This document shows, in pieces, positions 58,480-64,000 of a stretch of 64,000 bases of DNA. Made by a program: the position numbers and the translations under genes. The notes under the pieces were generated by a model. The model was not told the DNA's origin. It worked only from the letters and a program-made list of their open reading frames with translations, and did no database searches. Every line of letters starts with the position of its first letter. The first letter of the stretch is position 1. This DNA is from Cyclospora cayetanensis (lineage: Eukaryota > Apicomplexa > Conoidasida > Eucoccidiorida > Eimeriidae), in contig NW_020312036.1 of assembly GCF_002999335.1 (NCBI RefSeq), forward strand, positions 682,001 through 746,000, in the 5' to 3' direction.

Positions 58480-61400
58480 GGAATTGAAATTTGGCCTTTT
58501 AAAGCTACGATGCAGACGAGCAGCTGCGTCAGCAGTGATTTACTGCAGATCAATCCGAAGTGTCACTGTAGGTTTTCCCAGGATGGACACTGACTCAGTG
58601 GTGAAGCAACTCACTGGTGAAGCTGTCACAAATAATATACTACCAAGGCTTCAGAAGCAAATAAGCTCAAATTCTGCGCCTTTTGCTGGCAAGAAACTTA
58701 AAGTGGGGATCTGGAACCAAGGGCTATGGGGACTGTGTTTCCAACCCCAGCCCACACTCTCGGGTAAACGAAAAAAGAAAACCAGAGGGGACCGGTGGTC
58801 CCAGATCGTACAGTCCCAAACAACGCTCCTGCTTGTAATGTGAGAAATCGATGCATTTTATTCGTAATTGCAATGCGCATAGGAAAGGTCAAAGAACTTT
58901 GGCAATGGTACTAGGCCTCGCGGAATCAGATTGCTTGGCAAGCAAAGCAGGAGTATGAGGGATACCGAAGCTCCCACTGAGGCTATTGCGCAGTGAAGGG
59001 GACCGCAATCGATAGAGCCCCATTTGTAAGTCTACCACTGCTCAATCCTGCACTTTCACACGTTCAAATCAACGGTGAAGAATTACAGGCCTCTCTGTAC
59101 ACTAAATGTGAAAAGAAACTGCAGTCCATGGACACGCTGCAGAAGAGCAATCTGCGTGTTCGCTTGCTAGTGAAGTGTGTTGAACTCAGATTTTCTCAGA
59201 GGCAGCAGAACGCAAGGTTTGGATACCCTACGTCAGTTTGATGCCATTCGTACTCGGATTCGAGATTTACATACCAGCATGGCAAGGGACGCGAAATTCT
59301 ACGTATGCCATGAGCGAACCAATGGGTGGCGTGCATGAGGCCGCAGCTACGTGCTGTGGACGTTAGTGGGGCAAGTGATGCTAGGCAGATGCACCTTCTG
59401 TTTTTCTCAACAATGGTTATTTCGTTTGTGGGCAGTGAGGCAGAGTCAGTGCCTCAACAAGGCGAGTTCCAGTCCTCATGCGGGCGGCTCAACAGCACAG
59501 GAGGCAGAATCTGTTCTGAGCATGCATCGTGTTGAAGTGGCTCTACAAATAACTCTATTGAAAATTAGATCGTAAATGTAGTCGCAGAACAGAAGGAGTG
59601 GATAATTCTCATAAACGTGAGTTTGCGAATATCGTCAAAAATGGCGAGCTTCCAGTAGGCTGGCAATCTGGTGGTGGGTCCACCACAAAATATGCATGGT
59701 AAAATTAAACGCGACACAGCATGAAGCGGAGCTGCAGCGGCAGGCATTTAGGCTGTTGAAGAGAGGAAAACCAGCGCACTTGGTCAAAAACGGGTAAAGG
59801 TAATGAAAATGGGCGAATGGTGGCGTACGTGCGTTTACTTCAAGCCCCTGGAAAAGATTGCTGCTAGGCAGAAGTTCGTGATGGCTCATCTTCACTCATT
59901 AGTTCACTCACTACAAGAATTAACTGACTCGGCAGTCGTGTGATAGGCGGTGTCAACTGAATTCCTTTCCCCCTTAAGAATGGCGCAAAAACCGCTCAAC
60001 ACTCTCACTCGCACACTCACGTAGACCTGTATGCCATTAGAAATTGGTGATGTCCCAGCTCCTGCAACGTCAAGCTACGCAGGATTTATGCGTACGTATT
60101 GCGGAGTGCTGAAAGGGGTATCAAGCGAGTGGAAGGTTGACATTTAGTTGATGCATTCCAAAACACCGAGAGCACCTGTGGGGTGCGCTATAGTTTTTGC
60201 ACAAAGAGTGGTGGGTGAATGTACGCCAGCATTATACTTTTGTTAAAATCTTTTTTCCTATTTCTTGTATTCGCCACAGGACATCAACTGGCCTGTTCGA
60301 AATTCGAAGCAAAGAAGGCGTGGCCTTTTTTAATCACCATCAAATATTCTAAAAGTACTTCCCCGAAATTTCAATTCAGGGTCTACATGGATCGCTGCTA
60401 CTTCTACTGATGTGCTGTAGCCTATAGAAGGGAAGCTAATGTTGCAGCATGGACGTGTTGTGGCCGCCTTACGACTCCGATGCTTGTGCTGTCTGATTTT
60501 GACAATGTATTCTTTCAACAGATGATACGGACTTTTCAGTGTGTGCTTTTTTGAGCCAACACGTTGCGGCTTCTCCAGCAAGCAGGTTATTGCTTAATGA
60601 CCTTGCGTCACCGATGAGTGCAGCGGTCTCCAGATGGAGAAAAGGATCCTCTCCGTGGTACATATAACCGTGAAAAAATGCTGGCACTAGTTCTATGGGC
60701 GTCATGGTAATGTTCACCCGGATCACCGGTATTTAGTGCACCTGACAAAGGGCTTTTCAGGACTTTGATGATCCTAGGTTGTCCGCTAGCTTGGACATCT
60801 CCTACTGTACCACTTTACAGTGAACTATATTGAGGGCATTACCGACGTGATCGCTGACACGCTCTCGCGATGCCCCATCAATTCAATTTCGTACAGCGCA
60901 GGCACGCGTCTGGCGGGCTGGTGTGGGTGGGTATCGCTTGCTATCAAAATTGCTCACACCTTATGCGTTTGATACACATTCATCCACTACTGTTTCCAAA
61001 GTCCTGAATGGCAAAGGGTGAAGCATTACCACTTTGACGATGCCCGGCAGTTGCTCAAAGCCCAGCGGGACTGCATTTTTCAGTGCATCCTGACTTGGAT
61101 CTGCGATGGCTATCTCCCCAAAGCACATGCTTTGTTTCTTTCAGGCCATGATGGAGCTCAGAGTACAGAAAGCAAGGTCTCATGATCTTTTCTGGGTAAG
61201 TGGAATACATTCCGTGGCAGACGAGCATGCAATGTCAACCTCGGACTCTCAGCAGCTGAGGTCGTGAAGCTCTGAGCCTTATCTTCTGCAAAGCCTTTCG
61301 ATTTCTGATAAGTTTTCGACGTTTTTGGCACTGAGCTTTATTGCTGGACTTCCAGAGGTGAGGGAATATAATAGAATCGACGTCAATATTGACACTCAGC

Positions 61401-62190
61401 ATATATGCCCATTTCATCTTCTGCTCCTGCACGATCAGAGCTCAACAGGGCCCGCTGTTGTTTTACACTCACCTTTGAAGGTTGTACAAATTCCACAGGA
61501 ATATTGATTTGAACAGGATATCAAACATAGTCGGCATGCTCTGGATTGCCTTCATTACATGCCTGCTGAATGTATAATTTGACCACTGCGAACCCCCCTG
61601 AGGCAGATGGGCAGACAGAGGGGATCACGCCCCCTCCTCTGCACTATCTGCAGCGTGATGCTCACACAAATTCAGCCGATTGCTTGGCTCTCCTCCGCAC
61701 ACCCAGCGAGGCTGTAATATGGAGGTAAGTCCGCCAGTCCGTTTCTCTCCCGCTCCTGGAGTCTAACAGAGGTGTCCCTCTTGAATCTGGGTATGTGCTT
61801 GGTGGTCCAGGCTCAGCAGCCACCATAAGCAGAGAGCGAATCAGGAAGCAGCTGTCCAGTACACGCGGAGGTATGCACAAAATTCAAGAGGGACAAGCAC
61901 GATTGTATGATAAGTGGCGGTCGAAGGTATGTTTCGAGCCCAGAAACTCGTTTTGGAAGGATCGGTGCGCATTAAAATGTGCATCAGGAGGCGTCTGGGA
62001 GTGCGGCCAGGATAGAACCCTTTGTGCTTTTTCTGAAATCATCCTCTTACCTCAGCGTCACTATAGCTGTAACGCCCTAGCTAGGGTCTGTAATGAGCGG
62101 CTCCATCCCGTACATACTAAAAAGGTTTTCGTACCGTGTCCAAGCGCACTCTGGCATTCTCCTGCCCGCGCCTCTGGGAGCTTCTGATGT
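58480..62190 (+). mobile_element. Decayed Ty3/gypsy retroelement (relic C)
   Basis: The gag-like part (58560-59300) includes GEELQASLYTKCEKKLQSMD, and a block at 58904-58985 that matches 10478-10545 of relic B (CTAGGCCTCGCGGAATCAGA against CTGGGCCTCGCGGGAGCAGG). Around 60820-60890 is the RNase H end with NYIEGITDVIADTLSRCP, read with one frameshift. At 60990-61180 is the linker to integrase (LPKAHALFLSGHDG). From 61370 the integrase core trace SILTLSIYAHFIFC appears. At 61591-61690 PPEADGQTEGI matches the HPQTDGQTERV catalytic region. At 61840-61930 RERIRKQLS...LYDKWRSKV matches the C-terminal domain. The RT is mostly missing, since only about 1.2 kb separates gag-like and RNase H sequence. 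It is divergent in sequence from relics A and B. Confidence 0.6.
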
Positions 62191-64000
62191 GAGGGGAGAG
62201 GTACACTTAGGATGCGTGGGGGTGTGTTCTCTAAGCACTTGGGGCATTTACACCTAGCTGTGCATAGCACCTGGAGCACAAGCACATAATACTGCGTCTT
62301 CCTGTATCGCGCGTGTGGCACTCTGCAATAAATAGGATGTATGAGCGTACAACAATTGATACATTCTTTACTAGCTTTTTGATAAGGAATATTGACGTGA
62401 TAAAGAGTGTTTAAGTATAGCTTAGCCGGCCGCGCCAATGCCGCATCAGGGGGAAGGCTCTAACGAGATAGAGTTAGGCAGCCAGCCTGGAGGAGAGGTA
62501 CTTGTGAGCCACTTTGCCTGCCGGAGAATTCGGATTTTTGTTTCTCTCATAGTGATACTCTTCACGGACAGTGCTCTACAAATTCGCTTGTAATTGTCCA
62601 TTCCCAGTTCATTCCCTGCTTTAAATCGCTACCATACACAGTGGATAGTGTTCGAAAGGATTCTGAGCACTACTGCTAAGATGTTTGCCACATCCAGATT
62701 TATCTGCAGACACTCAAACCAATGTCCACACATTATTCCTTATGCACTTTGGTGCTTTGAGTTCCACTATGCTGCAAGCGCCGGCTGTATTTGCATGCAG
62801 ATACGGCTTCATGAGGTACTGCTGCACTGGTGTGTATTTTGATGCAGCTGACACAAATATGCTCCTTTTATGTGTCCCTTAGCAAGAGCCTTACAGATAT
62901 TAGCGCTACAATAAACAGCAAACCAAATTGCGAACGCGTTCGTGTTTGCTTTGTCCCATGTTCGCTGTTGGCTATTTGTGTCTTTCGACCCTTATATTCC
63001 TTGTGACGGGTTAATTATCGCTTGCTCCATCTGTCACCCTGTTCTTCGCATGTCTGCCCACATGTATAGTGCAGGGATGGCGGGAACTTTCGCGTTCTTG
63101 CACGCATATTCGTTTCCATGTTGTACGGAACGCGAGGGCGGGTGCTTGAAGTGGTGGACGTGTAGCGGGCCAAGCTACACTTCGCATTTTCTACTGCACT
63201 AGTTATATTTGACCAACACGTAGTAAGGAATTAAGTCTCCAGCTTGTTCGTATATCTTAGTTTTAGTGCAGGAGAAAAGTTTTGTGCATCTGGTCCGGAT
63301 GTTATCATTTACTGGCTTTTGATAGCCGGAGTGCATAGAGGGTGCGCGGCACACACCCTTGTTGTCCTACTCCCCTCAGACATACACTCTGAGGGGAATG
63401 GACCAGACAAGGAGGGAGGTCCTTTCGAAAACACTTTATAATTTTCCACCACAAACTTGCATTCAGTCTTGGATGAAGTCTCTCCCGATGTATGTTGTAA
63501 ATGGCACATTAAAATCGGAGGATGCGAGTACTTCCATTCTTGAACTCTGTTTCCTCCTCGTTTCTGAGTTCTGTGGAATAAGGCCAAGGAAATTTTCCCC
63601 TTTCCAAAGCAGCACTAATTAATTTTTCGTATAATCTGGTAGGGCTTAGGGCTGACTGTCTCGTTATGGGGATGTAAGCGGTGCTGGATACGTAGTACGA
63701 AGAGACTAAAAGCCCTGAGCTTCAACTGCTGTACGATAACCTTTCCGATATGTTGCAAGGGTATAGCCTCTAGTTTTTATGTCACGCCCATGTCACTGCT
63801 CGCTGCACCAGCCCTCTGCTCATTTCTGGCAGATTTACGGGCGTTTGCAACCCTGCAGACGGTTATCACAGGTACAAGTGACTTGGCTGGGAAACCAGTT
63901 GGCACACCTTTGTGCATAGGTATACAGGGCAATATTAGCTGGTAGGCGTAAAGGCGCGTGCGGATTCAACAATTTAGCAAGTGGTGGAGTCACCTCCAAA
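62191..64000. other. No gene recognised to the window end
   Basis: Open frames of 60-90 codons on both strands show no signal, domain or splice-linked partners. Confidence 0.4.

Noticed and set aside
61570..61926. Two pieces with a good GTAAGT donor and in-phase acceptor, first read as a host gene with a 45-base intron.
   Set aside because: The residues (ADGQTEG, then RERIRKQLS and LYDKWRSKV) match integrase core and C-terminal regions, so this is part of relic C.
63600..64000. GGGCTTAGGG-like motifs near the end as telomere repeats.
   Set aside because: Single imperfect units only.

Overview
The window looks like nuclear DNA of an apicomplexan parasite of the coccidian type (Eimeria/Cyclospora-like). 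The reasons are: intron-rich genes with GT-AG junctions that stay in phase by hand; proteins with interrupted glutamine (CAG) tracts inside ordinary genes; a secreted cysteine-containing single-exon protein; a nuclear-encoded mitochondrial F1 gamma subunit; and several decayed Ty3/gypsy-type retroelements. The genus is an inference from these traits. No rRNA, tRNA, CRISPR or bacterial operon was seen.

Layout. 0-1.6 kb: tail of a dead Ty3/gypsy element (RNase H end and integrase). 3.1-4.4 kb: a small conserved-looking ORF and a secreted protein. 6.05-8.53 kb: multi-exon organellar ribosomal protein bL25-like gene with a Gln-rich leader. 8.9-13.8 kb: a decayed but collinear Ty3/gypsy element (gag-like, protease, RT, RNase H, integrase), followed at 15.2-16.2 kb by more pieces, one inverted. 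18.8-19.5 kb: a very small putative tail-anchored protein. 21.5-23.8 kb: a Cns1/TTC4 N-terminal domain ORF and a convergent two-exon gene of unknown function. 25.4-29.1 kb: a RAD54-family recombination ATPase. 29.6-31.7 kb: a divergent pair, a flagellar-type thioredoxin (-) and an MDH1B-like protein (+). 32.2-34.4 kb: exons of an unrecognised gene. 34.8-37.0 kb: mitochondrial ATP synthase gamma (-), six exons. 37-42.6 kb: gene-poor. 42.6-45.3 kb: aspartate aminotransferase, eight exons. 46.7-52.0 kb: a large protein disulfide isomerase (-), ten exons, with a non-canonical first active site. 52.2-58.3 kb: sparse, with a short ORF, a weak integrase trace and an orphan gene fragment. 58.5-62.1 kb: a third Ty3/gypsy relic. 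62.1-64 kb: nothing recognised.

The functional genes are mainly housekeeping: mitochondrial energy metabolism and translation, amino-acid metabolism, ER folding, and homologous recombination. Two neighbours belong to families tied to cilia or flagella and share an intergenic region of about 400 bp, which would fit expression in the flagellated microgamete. I did not find a clearly new multi-gene system. The most unusual items are the CHWS active site and probable GC-AG intron of the disulfide isomerase, the in-frame stop in the RAD54 gene, the Cns1-like ORF without visible TPRs, and a retroelement duplication that was copied after the element had died.
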